From Sulfurimonas lithotrophica (GTDB lineage: Bacteria > Campylobacterota > Campylobacteria > Campylobacterales > Sulfurimonadaceae), in assembly GCF_009258225.1 (NCBI RefSeq), contig NZ_CP043617.1, positions 2,046,001 to 2,110,000 on the forward strand: a stretch of DNA of 64,000 bases, read 5' to 3'. The translations under genes and the position numbers were made by a program. Below, piece by piece: positions 54,798 through 63,640 of the stretch. Below the pieces are notes generated by a model. That model searched no databases and was not told the origin of the DNA. It saw nothing but the letters and a program-made list of their open reading frames with translations. The stretch's first letter is position 1. Every line of letters starts with the position of its first letter.

Positions 54798-57188
54798 CTA
54801 CTTCAAATTTTTATCTTTGGTTATCAAAGTAAGCAATGCAGGTCCAAGCAATATGTTTGAAAAAAGAGCTATCGTTATAGCTCCGCCTGCTAAGATACCG
54901 AAATTTATCAAATTATTAAGAGTTGCAAACATATATACGTAAAAACCGAGTGAAAGCACTATTGTAGTTGCTACAAGTGCACGTCCCGTTCCTACCATCG
55001 TATATTCTACGGATTCTTTGACGTTATGTCCCATATGATGATATCTTGCAAAGTTATGAAAGAAATGCACCGTATCATCTACACTAAGCCCTATCACAAT
55101 CGCACCCACAAGCATAGTAAACATATCAAGAGGCATATTTACCATACTCATAAATCCTAATGACATAATCACAGGAAGTATATTTGGAATCATAGACGTT
55201 AGACCTATTTTTACGCTTCCTAAAAGTATAGTCATCATAATAGCAATTAATATAAAAGCTATTATGTAACTAACAGCCATTGAATCCATAGCTGCACTAA
55301 GTGTTCTTTGAAAGAGCGGAACCATACCGGTTACACTAACTTCGACACTACTCCCAAGCTCATCTTCAACCATGGAGGTTATTTCATCGCTAAGTTTTGT
55401 GTACTGACCCGCTTCCATCCAAGGTAATTTAAATGTGATTCTTGCTTTGGAAAACATACTATCAACTACATCTTCCAAATCATCACTTCCGCTGTTTTCA
55501 AAGAGTAAAAATTCTTGAGGAATCAAAGCATCGTTGTCTGTAATAGCATAATATTTGTCATCATTATTATGAAGTGCTTTATGTATCTCTTTTAAAACTT
55601 CGGCTACACTCCAAGCTTTTCCTACAAAGTATTCGTCGTTTTGTATCTCTTGTGCTTTTTGAGCTAGAGCATCTATCTTATGTAAAAGTTCCGAGTTGTA
55701 AAGACCGTTTTCTTTTTTTGTATCTATTATAACTTCCATGGTCACGGAACCTCTTAGCTCATGATCAACCATGTCAGTCGAGAGTTTTATAGGAGAATTG
55801 TCGGGTTGCCAAGAAAGTGGATCATGTTTAAATTCTACAAAAGTAGCTGCATATATAAAACCTATAAATATAAAAATACTCACAATAACTATTTTTTTTG
55901 CATGTGCAAATGAAAAAACGGCAATTGAATCTAAAAAAGCATCTATTTTTTTAGACTTTGCTTTTTCGGCTTTTTTTGGAGCTTTAATCGGAAGCAGTGC
56001 TAATATGGCAGGTAAAAATACTATGGTGTTTAAAAGGGCTATCATAACTCCAAGTGCAGCAAAAACTCCCAAGTCCGCAATAGGTGCTATCTCTGCACTT
56101 GAAAAAGACAAAAGTCCCGCCGCCGTTGTAAGAGAGGTCATAATAATAGCAAGCCCTGAGTGCCCAAGCGAATAAGATATAGCTTCTAGTCTGTTATCGT
56201 TTTCATTAAGATGTTTATAAAACATAGCAAGCAGATGCACGACTGCTCCGATGCCCACTGCAAGTAAAAAAGATGGAAGTATTTGAGTAGGAATCGTAAT
56301 AGGCGTACCCACGTAAGCCATAACGCCTATTGTACTAAGTAGGGATATAGCTACAATAAAAATCGGTAAAAATATTGCCGATACTCTGCGAAAGACTATA
56401 AATAAAAATATCATCATCATAAGTAAAACAAGTTTTACAAACTTTTGCATATCTTTTTGAACTGACTTTTTATTGTAGTCATTTACTGCTAGTGAGCCCG
56501 CTATTACTACTTCAAAGTTTTCACTTGAGTATTTATCTTTGATTTTATTTACGGCATCTACCATCTCGCTTTTTGAAGTATCACTCAAAAACTCTAATTT
56601 TTCTTCATTCCCCTTATCCGTAAATCCTGCAAGTGCATCTATATTATTGTTTCCCTCATAAGCACTAGGTTCAAGTATAATCGTAGTTAGAGTATTCTCC
56701 GGATTTAAAAGAAGGTTTCTATACATAATATTGTTGTTTGCCAATGAACGGATTTTTTCTACATCATCTTTTGTATCGGGAATAACTTCTATTAAATCTT
56801 CTACTATAAGTGTTTCATTTTCCCCTCTTGTATTTCTGGCATTTAAAAGTGAAGTTATATCATTGAGATGCGGTACACTGTTTTCTAATTCATTATGTAT
56901 CTTTCGTAGTTTTTTTAAAAAACTTATATCAAAAATATCTTTTGTTTTTATAACCACCATAATTTTTTCATCTTGACCAAATTGTTCTTTAAACTCTTCG
57001 TAAAGTATAAGTGCGGGGTCTTGTTTATGTAAAAAGCCTTCAGTTGAAGTATCAATAGTTATTTTTGGCAGATTTGAGATTAAAAGGATGCTAAAGCTTA
57101 GCATTATAAAGATGATTTTTTTAGGGTTTTGACCTATAAAATCACCCATTTTTTTAAGTTTGTTTTCACTTTTGGTTCGCCAGTTCAT
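54798..57188 (-). CDS. RND/MMPL-type exporter, first of a tandem pair
   Basis: A 796-residue paralog of the downstream transporter. It has the N-terminal DTSTEGFLHKQDPALILYEE loop, EFLLFENSGSDDLED in the second periplasmic loop, and GLSVDDTVHFFHNFARYHH in the C-terminal half with the coupling aspartates. The two proteins may form a heteromer or handle different cargo. It is first in the four-gene run and lies 51 bases downstream of a pair of small membrane protein genes. Confidence 0.88.
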   Translation of the reverse strand: MNWRTKSENKLKKMGDFIGQNPKKIIFIMLSFSILLISNLPKITIDTSTEGFLHKQDPALILYEEFKEQFGQDEKIMVVIKTKDIFDISFLKKLRKIHNELENSVPHLNDITSLLNARNTRGENETLIVEDLIEVIPDTKDDVEKIRSLANNNIMYRNLLLNPENTLTTIILEPSAYEGNNNIDALAGFTDKGNEEKLEFLSDTSKSEMVDAVNKIKDKYSSENFEVVIAGSLAVNDYNKKSVQKDMQKFVKLVLLMMMIFLFIVFRRVSAIFLPIFIVAISLLSTIGVMAYVGTPITIPTQILPSFLLAVGIGAVVHLLAMFYKHLNENDNRLEAISYSLGHSGLAIIMTSLTTAAGLLSFSSAEIAPIADLGVFAALGVMIALLNTIVFLPAILALLPIKAPKKAEKAKSKKIDAFLDSIAVFSFAHAKKIVIVSIFIFIGFIYAATFVEFKHDPLSWQPDNSPIKLSTDMVDHELRGSVTMEVIIDTKKENGLYNSELLHKIDALAQKAQEIQNDEYFVGKAWSVAEVLKEIHKALHNNDDKYYAITDNDALIPQEFLLFENSGSDDLEDVVDSMFSKARITFKLPWMEAGQYTKLSDEITSMVEDELGSSVEVSVTGMVPLFQRTLSAAMDSMAVSYIIAFILIAIMMTILLGSVKIGLTSMIPNILPVIMSLGFMSMVNMPLDMFTMLVGAIVIGLSVDDTVHFFHNFARYHHMGHNVKESVEYTMVGTGRALVATTIVLSLGFYVYMFATLNNLINFGILAGGAITIALFSNILLGPALLTLITKDKNLK

Positions 57189-57239
57189 AAATTCTCCGAT
57201 TAATTTATGAAACTTTACAAGAGCGGCATTAAAGCATCG

Positions 57240-57782
57240 TTAATGCCCGTAAACCTTTGCAAACTGAGATACATTTTTAAAATATGGAGGATAATCAAAA
57301 TAAATTCTAAAGGACTTTGCCTCTCCCGGTTTAAGATTTTTTGCAACAACAAAAGTTTTAACGATATTTTGAGGCCTGTATAATATGTTAGCACCTCCGC
57401 TAAAAAAATCAGCAAAACCGCTAGGTGTAAAGAAACTTGCTCTTTTTCCCATCTCTCTGGCTTTATTTACTATTTTTATCTCAAGTGTTACTTCACCTAT
57501 TTCATAATTGCCTTCATTTTTTACAATACCGGTATAGACAATTTTTTCTATACTAAGCAATCTTTTGTTATCAAATTTATAAAGTTCGACTTTTTTTGTA
57601 TATTTATCTACCGTTACCAATGCAAAACCTGCAACAAGAAGCATGATTAAACTAAAAGAAATAATCATAGGTACTCTTAATTTTTTAACTGGTTGTTTTA
57701 AAGCACCGATTACACCGCCTGCATATAAAAGCGTTACGACTAAAATTACAATATAGTGCCACATATTAAACAAGGTAATCAT
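57240..57782 (-). CDS. DUF2393-like membrane protein, second of a pair
   Basis: A 180-residue protein with two N-terminal transmembrane helices and a periplasmic beta-rich domain (LLSIEKIVYTGIVKNEGNYEIGEVTLEIKIVN). It resembles its upstream neighbour in layout. I associate both with DUF2393, a family of unknown function in Campylobacterota, on the basis of layout and genomic place beside hisIE. The two genes overlap by four bases. Confidence 0.6.
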   Translation of the reverse strand: MITLFNMWHYIVILVVTLLYAGGVIGALKQPVKKLRVPMIISFSLIMLLVAGFALVTVDKYTKKVELYKFDNKRLLSIEKIVYTGIVKNEGNYEIGEVTLEIKIVNKAREMGKRASFFTPSGFADFFSGGANILYRPQNIVKTFVVAKNLKPGEAKSFRIYFDYPPYFKNVSQFAKVYGH

Positions 57783-58297
57783 TTACAACTCGCTTCTAAG
57801 CCGATATCATACTCTTTGTTATACACAAAAGGTTCTACAAACATTTTAAATTCTTTACTTTGATCTTTTTTAATATCTTCTTCAACTATCGACGATTTTT
57901 GTATAGGTTTTAATCTTAAAATATAATTTTTGTATTCGTTTGAAGTTTTTATGTAGGCTGTAGCCGTAATTTTACATGCACTAAAGTCTCTGTCTGAAAG
58001 GTTTTTCAAACTACCTTTAATCACTATTGCTTTTGTGAACTCAAGTTTTTTCTCACTGATAAGCTTTACTTCGTTTTTAAATAAAAACTTGTGCATCTGC
58101 ATATAACCGAGTGTCGGACCGAGAAAAAATATAAGCAAAGCAGATGTGACAAGAAAAAAAGATATTTTTTTTCTTTTTCTAAATACTATGGCAAGTATCA
58201 TAAAAAGTAAAAAGAGAACAAATACGGAGCCAAACAATATATAGTCTTGAACAATCAAGTTATCTATAACCGTATTTATTCTCCTTTGAATATTCAC
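57779..58297 (-). CDS. DUF2393-like membrane protein, first of a pair
   Basis: A 172-residue protein with two transmembrane helices at about 18-37 and 45-64 followed by a soluble beta-rich domain containing FTKAIVIKGSLKNLSDRDFSACKI. Two cysteines (ACKI and the C-terminal EASCK) could form a disulfide. It starts two bases after hisIE stops and overlaps the next gene by four, so it is part of the hflK-like - hisIE - pair transcript. Function unknown. Confidence 0.6.
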   Translation of the reverse strand: MNIQRRINTVIDNLIVQDYILFGSVFVLFLLFMILAIVFRKRKKISFFLVTSALLIFFLGPTLGYMQMHKFLFKNEVKLISEKKLEFTKAIVIKGSLKNLSDRDFSACKITATAYIKTSNEYKNYILRLKPIQKSSIVEEDIKKDQSKEFKMFVEPFVYNKEYDIGLEASCK

Positions 58298-58299
58298 TT

Positions 58300-58992
58300 T
58301 TAATCTTTCCTGGAGTTTTTCTCTGCAATTCCGCTCATGTCAAACCTTCGGGAGAGTTCTTGTTTGATTCTATCGGGCGATATATTTTTAGCTGCGAGTG
58401 CCACTAACATATGATACGTCAAATCAGCCGCTTCGTAAATCATCTCATGCTCGTCGTTATCTTTGTAAGCAAAAGAGAACTCACCTGCTTCTTCAACTAC
58501 TTTTTTAAGTATAGTGTTATCGCCCTTACTTAAAAGTTTAGCTGTCCAAGACTCGCTCGGATCTGCATTTTTACGTTCTTGTATCGTGTGATACAGAGTA
58601 TCAATCACTCCGTAAAGTTCCTCACTTTGAACTTCAACTTCTGAGTTTATATTACCTGATTCAAGTTCTGTGAAAAAGCACGAAGGTCTGCCCGTATGAC
58701 AAGCTACGCCTTTTTGCGTAATTTTTATAAGAAGGGTATCGTTATCGCAGTCTATATTAAATGAGTGTATTGTTTGAGTATGTCCGCTACTCTCGCCTTT
58801 TTTCCATATACGCTGTTTTGAGCGTGAAAAATAGTGTGCTGTTTTTGTTTTTAGGGATAGCTCCAGTGCCTCTTTATTCATATAGCCAAGCATCAAAACT
58901 TCATTTGAATCGACATCTTGAACAATAACGGGAAGAAGCTCCTGCTTCTCCCAATCTACTCTGTTTAATATCTCTTGCATTATTTTTGCCAT
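58300..58992 (-). CDS. hisI: Bifunctional phosphoribosyl-AMP cyclohydrolase / phosphoribosyl-ATP pyrophosphatase HisIE
   Basis: The 230-residue fusion performs steps two and three of histidine synthesis. The HisI part (about 1-115) shows FNIDCDNDTLLIKITQKG and ACHTGRPSCFF, with the zinc and catalytic cysteines. The HisE part (about 130-225) shows AKLLSKGDNTILKKVVEEAGEF and YEAADLTYHMLVAL. The ATG overlaps the end of the SPFH gene by one base. Confidence 0.96.
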   Translation of the reverse strand: MAKIMQEILNRVDWEKQELLPVIVQDVDSNEVLMLGYMNKEALELSLKTKTAHYFSRSKQRIWKKGESSGHTQTIHSFNIDCDNDTLLIKITQKGVACHTGRPSCFFTELESGNINSEVEVQSEELYGVIDTLYHTIQERKNADPSESWTAKLLSKGDNTILKKVVEEAGEFSFAYKDNDEHEMIYEAADLTYHMLVALAAKNISPDRIKQELSRRFDMSGIAEKNSRKD

Positions 58993-60104
58993 TATTTAGC
59001 AGTTGTTCTTTGTTGCTTATCTTTCATATCAACCCAGATGTTTGGAGTTGAACCGCCAGGAGTTAAAAAGATTTTTGCGTCTTTGTTTGTTTGAAGCGCT
59101 TCGTTGAATTTACCTTGAACTTGAATCTGCTCTAATTGTAAAAGTTTAGGTGTTAAAGATTGTGCAATTATTTTATTTGCCTGAGCTTGTGCTTTAGCTT
59201 CAATAGTTACGGCATCCGCTTTACCTTGAGCTTCAATACGTTTTTTCTGAGCAATACCCTCAGCTTCAGCTGCACGTTTTAATGCCTCTTGTTTAGCACG
59301 TTGTACTTCTTGTTCGGCACGTTGAACCTCTTGTTTTGCAACTTGTACGCGTTCTATTTGTTCTTTTACTTTAGGTGGTAAGATAATTTCACGAAGTTGA
59401 ATTGACTGTAAATCTGCAGGTGAATTTTTTAAACTCTCAATATTATCACGAATACCTTTATCAATCTCGGCAGCTATTTGATTACGAAGTTGTGGAAGAG
59501 ATTCCGCGTCATATTTACCTACAACGGTTCTAACGATATCACGAACAACAGGGTTGATTATTTTATCTTCCCAGCTAAATCCCCAATTTGAAATAGTCTG
59601 AGCAGCAAACTGTGAATTAAGTCTGTACTGAACAGTAAGTTCAATTGATACGGGAAGACCACGTTTATCAAGTACAGTTACGGCAGGTTTAGAATTAATA
59701 CCTGAATTACTACCGCCGCTAGCTTCAATACGTGATGCATAGTTAATAATACGCACACGTGTATCTACTATATATACTTTTTGAATCACGGGAATAACAA
59801 AATGTAGCCCCGGAAGTAGTGCATTGTCCGAATACTTACCGTTGGTGCTTAAAATTCCGCGTTCACCCTCTTCGATGATTGCAAAAGGTTTCGCTAAAAC
59901 TAAAAGTAGAACTACGGCAATTAAAAAATAAATCATACCCGCTTTTCCGCCGCCGAAGTTAAAATCCAGTTTTGGCATCTCGGGACCTTTTCCGCCGCCG
60001 TTTCCGCCGCCTGAGTTTCCTCCACCGCCAAAGCCGCCGCCTTGCGATTTCTTTTTATTAAAATAGTCGTTCATATCCGAAGCCATTGTTATATTCTCTT
60101 TCAT
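58992..60104 (-). CDS. HflK-like SPFH/band 7 membrane protein
   Basis: The 370-residue protein has a glycine-rich N-terminal cytoplasmic segment (about 18-40), a transmembrane helix near 57-75, an SPFH domain (PFAIIEEGERGILSTNGKY to QSIQLREIILPP), and a long coiled coil rich in A, E, Q and R (about 260-320). This is HflK/prohibitin layout; HflK/HflC control FtsH. No hflC lies next to it. Starts at 60104 (AAAGGA nine bases upstream) or at the seventh residue (AAAGAGA upstream) are both possible. A structured intergenic element lies just upstream. Confidence 0.82.
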   Translation of the reverse strand: MKENITMASDMNDYFNKKKSQGGGFGGGGNSGGGNGGGKGPEMPKLDFNFGGGKAGMIYFLIAVVLLLVLAKPFAIIEEGERGILSTNGKYSDNALLPGLHFVIPVIQKVYIVDTRVRIINYASRIEASGGSNSGINSKPAVTVLDKRGLPVSIELTVQYRLNSQFAAQTISNWGFSWEDKIINPVVRDIVRTVVGKYDAESLPQLRNQIAAEIDKGIRDNIESLKNSPADLQSIQLREIILPPKVKEQIERVQVAKQEVQRAEQEVQRAKQEALKRAAEAEGIAQKKRIEAQGKADAVTIEAKAQAQANKIIAQSLTPKLLQLEQIQVQGKFNEALQTNKDAKIFLTPGGSTPNIWVDMKDKQQRTTAK

Positions 60105-60138
60105 AATATTTTTTCCTTTAATTTATTTCATAAATTTA

Positions 60139-60260
60139 AGGGAACCTTCCCTATCTATGTTGAACGAAAATGGAAGTAATTCCATTTCCTACGTTAACAC
60201 TAGGTTTTCTCACAGAGAGTCTTGCGACAGCTTCGGCAGAAAGCCCAATGCACTAGTGCA
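60139..60260 (+). other. Structured intergenic element of unknown function
   Basis: The 164 bases between ilvE and the SPFH gene contain ordered inverted repeats. There is AGGGAA/TTCCCT (60139-60152), a long hairpin (60159-60198) with AAATGGAA/TTCCATTT, AACG/CGTT and GTT/AAC, then an outer stem CACTA/TAGTG (60198-60202 with 60254-60258) around GGTTTTCT/AGAAAGCC (60203-60210 with 60238-60245). The last stem has one U-G pair on the plus strand but a C-A mismatch on the minus strand, hinting that the functional RNA is read on the plus strand. TGCACTAGTGCA (60249-60260) is a perfect palindrome. I match it to no known RNA. Confidence 0.4.
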
Positions 60261-60268
60261 ATTTATAC

Positions 60269-61189
60269 TTAGTCGATATAAGTCAGATAGTGCTCATACT
60301 TTGAATTGCGACCAAATACTATATCAAAATAAGTACTTTGGATTTTTTCTGTTATCTCACCACGGCTTCCAATACCTACTTTTCTTGCATCTACGGATGC
60401 TACAGGTGTAATCTCCGCAGCAGTCCCGGTTAAAAATGCTTCATCAGCTACATATATCTCTTCGCGAGAGATTCTTCTACGAGTTACTTTATAACCCATA
60501 TCTTGTGCAACTTCTATAACTGTTTTTTGAGTAATAGATGCTAGTGAGTTATCATTTGGAGGTGAAATAATTTCGCCGTCTTTAACCATAAAAAAACAAG
60601 CTCCGCTTGCTTCTGCAACATAACCTTGATCGTCTAATAAAAGTGCCTCGTCATATCCGCAGTCAATAGCTTCGTATTTTGCCATCTGAGAATTTAAATA
60701 GTTTGCCACAGCTTTTGCTTTACCCATGTTTGAAGTATTTGCAGGTCTGGTCATAGATGCGATTTTGAGTTTAATACCTTTTTGAAGACCCTCTTCACCA
60801 AGGTATGCTCCCCATTCCCAAGCGGCAATAGCGGTCTCAACAGGTGCATCTTTATGGTAAACACCCATAACGCCGTAACCCAAAAATGCAAAAGGACGGA
60901 TATATACATTATCCCCTTCAAATTCATTTTTCTTAATCAAATCAATCTGTGCCTGATTCATCTCTTCTACAGAATAAGGTATATCCATCAAAGTCATTTT
61001 AGCAGATTCTTTAAGTCTTTTTGTGTGTTCATTCAAACGAAAAATTGCATAACCTTTTTTAGTTTTATATGCCTTTGTTCCTTCAATAACACCGTTGCCG
61101 TAATGTAAAGTATGCGAGAGAACGTGAGTTTTTGCATCATCCCATGCTATAAATTTACCGTTCATCCAAATATATTTGGCTGCGTCCAT
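60269..61189 (-). CDS. ilvE: Branched-chain amino acid aminotransferase IlvE
   Basis: A fold-type IV PLP enzyme, 306 residues, that makes or consumes leucine, isoleucine and valine. LHYGNGVIEGTKAYKTKKGY and FRLNEHTKRL mark the N-terminal domain. The PLP lysine lies in GKAKAVANYLNSQMAKYEA, and EASGACFFMVKDG and LTGTAAEITPV form the cofactor-phosphate and substrate loops. The length and the LNSQMAK segment favour IlvE over D-amino acid transaminase. A GGAG site stands seven bases before the ATG. An ATTCCC/GGGAAT inverted repeat occurs at about 61208-61228 upstream. Confidence 0.94.
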   Translation of the reverse strand: MDAAKYIWMNGKFIAWDDAKTHVLSHTLHYGNGVIEGTKAYKTKKGYAIFRLNEHTKRLKESAKMTLMDIPYSVEEMNQAQIDLIKKNEFEGDNVYIRPFAFLGYGVMGVYHKDAPVETAIAAWEWGAYLGEEGLQKGIKLKIASMTRPANTSNMGKAKAVANYLNSQMAKYEAIDCGYDEALLLDDQGYVAEASGACFFMVKDGEIISPPNDNSLASITQKTVIEVAQDMGYKVTRRRISREEIYVADEAFLTGTAAEITPVASVDARKVGIGSRGEITEKIQSTYFDIVFGRNSKYEHYLTYID

Positions 61190-61377
61190 TTAGTCTCCAT
61201 AATTGTTATTCCCAAACCTATCGGGAATATAAAAAAATAATAAACGATATTTTATCTAAATTACTATTTATTAAGTATTAGAGTGTTTTTATTTTGTATC
61301 CATATTGTTTCCAAAGTGAGATTTTGATGTAATAAAACAGTTTTAGAATTCGACAATTCAAATATGGAGAGTTCAAA

Positions 61378-63477
61378 ATGAATATCAAAAAGAAAATTCT
61401 ACTTAGTTCGGTTGCCGCTTTAGCTGCATTGTCTTTTACGGCTTGTGGAGGTAGCGATAGTTCCACACCTATAATAGCTACACCTTCTACACCTGTTGTA
61501 ACATCTACATTATCAGGTGATATCACTAGCGATATGACACTTACAAGTGATAAAGTATGGGTATTGGACGGGCTTGTTGTAGTTAAAAACGGCGCTACTT
61601 TAACAGTTGAACCGGGAACAACCGTAGCAGGACTTGACGGTACCGGTAGTGCAACTTCTTATTTAGTAATCGATAAAGGTTCTAAAATTATGGCTGAGGG
61701 TACTCAGGCTGAACCTATTATTTTCACTTCTACTAAAGTAGCAGTTGATGGTGAAGCCGCTGCAGTAGGTCAATGGGGTGGTGTTACAATTATCGGTAAT
61801 GCAGGTAATGCTCAAGTTGAACCTTATGAAGTTGACCCTACTTTTGTTGCAGGCGATACTGACTTAGCCGATAACTCAGGTGTTTTAAAATATGTTGAGA
61901 TTCTTAATTCGGGTATTACAATGGCTCAGGATAAAGAGATTAACGGTCTTTCATTAGTAGGTGTCGGTAGCGGTACTACAATTGAAAATATCACGGTTGA
62001 TAATTCAGATGATGACGGTATAGAGTTATGGGGTGGTACTGTTAATTTGACAAATATCACTATTACAAGATGTACAGACGATCACTTCGATATCGATGAC
62101 GGTTATGCAGGTACTGTAACTAACTTAAATATTACACAAACATCTGGTAATGCAGCTATCGAGATGTCTGGTACTACTCATGCAACATTTGACGGATTTA
62201 CTATTGTTCAAAATACATCTGCTAAAGAGGGTGGAATCTACTTCAAAAAAGACGGTATCGGAGGACACTTTAAAAACGGTGTTATTATAGATAACGTGGC
62301 TGATAGTTTTGGTGCTATCCATTCATTAAGTGCAGATGAAGCTTCAGATACTGCCGATATCGCAAATACTTCATTTGAGAACGTAACAGTCGGCGGTACT
62401 TCAACCGGTGCTAGATTTACAGGTACTTCAGATGCAGCGTTGGAGACAAAGTTTAAAGCAGGAAATACAAATACTATTGCTCAAGCTCCAACGGTAAGTT
62501 CTACTTTATCAGGGGATATAACAAGTAACAAGACTTTAACTGCAGATACTTTATGGATAATCGACGGTTTAGTAACTGTTAACAATAATGCTACTTTAAC
62601 TATTGAGCCGGGAACTACAATAGCAGGACTTGACGGTAACGGTGCAGCTACATCTTATCTTGTTATAGATAAAGGTTCTAAAATTGAAGCTCCGGGTACT
62701 GCGGCAAACCCAATTACTTTTACGTCAACTAAAGTAGCTGTTGAAGGTGAAGCACCTGCAGTCGGTCAATGGGGTGGTGTTACAATTATCGGTAATGCAG
62801 GTAATGCTCAAGTTGAACCTTATGAGGTAAATCCTATTTTTGTTGCAGGCGATACTGACTTAACTGATAACTCAGGTACATTAACATACATAAGAATCCT
62901 AAACTCGGGTATTACAATGGAGCAAGATAAAGAGATTAACGGTCTTTCTTTTGTTGGTGTCGGTTCAGGAACTACGGTTGACAACATCACTATCGATAAT
63001 TCCGATGATGACGGTATTGAACTATGGGGTGGTACTGTTGATTTATCAAATATCTACATCACAAGATGTACAGACGATCACTTCGATATCGATGACGGTT
63101 ATGCAGGTACTGTAACTAACTTAAATATTACACAAACATCAGGTAATGCAGCTATCGAGATGTCAGGTACGACTCACGCAACATTTGATGGATTTACTAT
63201 TGTTCAAAATGCATCTGCTAAAGAGGGTGGAATCTACTTCAAAAAAGACAATATCGGTGGATTCTTCTCTAACGGTACAATTACCGATAACGTTGACGAT
63301 GCTTACGGTGCTATCCACTCATTAAGTGCTGATGAAGCTTCAGATACTGTTGATGGCGGAAACATAACATTTACGAATGTAACAATTAACGGTACATCTA
63401 CGGATGACGGTATCACAGGTACTTCCGATGCAACTCTTTCAGGTATATTTGACGGTGGTGCAGGTAACGCTAGATAG
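61378..63477 (+). CDS. Lipoprotein made of two tandem right-handed beta-helix repeats
   Basis: The 699-residue protein has a signal peptide with lipobox FTAC (C23), a short serine/threonine/proline linker, and then two copies of a 332-residue unit. Each copy begins STLSGDIT and runs through TLWIIDGLVTVNNNATLTIEPGTT (copy two), QWGGVTIIGNAGNAQVEPYE, DNSDDDGIELWGGTV, CTDDHFDIDDGYAGTVTNLN and EMSGTTHATFDGFTIVQN. The turns and acidic clusters fit a parallel beta-helix with calcium sites, usual in surface adhesins or polysaccharide-binding proteins. An AAGTGACATT inverted repeat follows the stop. No enzyme motif is seen. Confidence 0.8.
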   Translation: MNIKKKILLSSVAALAALSFTACGGSDSSTPIIATPSTPVVTSTLSGDITSDMTLTSDKVWVLDGLVVVKNGATLTVEPGTTVAGLDGTGSATSYLVIDKGSKIMAEGTQAEPIIFTSTKVAVDGEAAAVGQWGGVTIIGNAGNAQVEPYEVDPTFVAGDTDLADNSGVLKYVEILNSGITMAQDKEINGLSLVGVGSGTTIENITVDNSDDDGIELWGGTVNLTNITITRCTDDHFDIDDGYAGTVTNLNITQTSGNAAIEMSGTTHATFDGFTIVQNTSAKEGGIYFKKDGIGGHFKNGVIIDNVADSFGAIHSLSADEASDTADIANTSFENVTVGGTSTGARFTGTSDAALETKFKAGNTNTIAQAPTVSSTLSGDITSNKTLTADTLWIIDGLVTVNNNATLTIEPGTTIAGLDGNGAATSYLVIDKGSKIEAPGTAANPITFTSTKVAVEGEAPAVGQWGGVTIIGNAGNAQVEPYEVNPIFVAGDTDLTDNSGTLTYIRILNSGITMEQDKEINGLSFVGVGSGTTVDNITIDNSDDDGIELWGGTVDLSNIYITRCTDDHFDIDDGYAGTVTNLNITQTSGNAAIEMSGTTHATFDGFTIVQNASAKEGGIYFKKDNIGGFFSNGTITDNVDDAYGAIHSLSADEASDTVDGGNITFTNVTINGTSTDDGITGTSDATLSGIFDGGAGNAR
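61503..62460 (+). repeat. Intragenic repeat, copy 1 (period 996 bases)
   Basis: Copy one of a duplicated unit in the lipoprotein gene. Landmarks recur exactly 996 bases later (61769 and 62765, 62065 and 63061, 62419 and 63415), so the copies align with no net insertion. Some blocks of 60-80 bases are virtually identical in DNA, others have drifted at synonymous and replacement sites. Confidence 0.9.
62499..63456 (+). repeat. Intragenic repeat, copy 2
   Basis: Second copy of the 996-base unit in the lipoprotein gene, with the same start (STLSGDIT) and end (TGTSDA) as the first. The near-identical blocks include the coding region for CTDDHFDIDDGYAGTV at about 63065-63140. Confidence 0.9.
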
Positions 63478-63548
63478 TTATAAAAACTAACTACCTCTTC
63501 CATATCTGTTCTCTAGCTTTTGGCTAGGGAATAACTTCTCTCTATTAT

Positions 63549-63578
63549 TAAGTGACATTGTAATCAAAATGTCACTTA
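63549..63578. terminator. Inverted repeat after the beta-helix lipoprotein gene
   Basis: TAAGTGACATT and AATGTCACTTA form a perfect 11-base stem with an eight-base loop, 72 bases after the stop codon. A second, weaker CTAGC/GCTAG hairpin sits at about 63512-63526. There is no long T run after the large stem, so termination is likely but not certain; an operator for the next gene is an alternative. Confidence 0.45.
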
Positions 63579-63640
63579 TTAGTATCATAACTGTAATCCA
63601 ACAAATATAAAATTCGCTAAATTATAACTATGGAGCGAAT

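Noticed and set aside
54523-54942. Open frame of 139 codons opposite the junction of the two RND genes
   Set aside because: Antisense shadow of conserved genes, no ribosome site and no recognisable protein.
60200-60245. Resemblance of the minus strand to a glycine riboswitch (GCCGAAG, CTCTC, AAAA blocks)
   Set aside because: The required GGAGAG strand of the P1/P3 pairing is missing and the blocks are explained by complement of the plus-strand stem; the core order also differs from the family.
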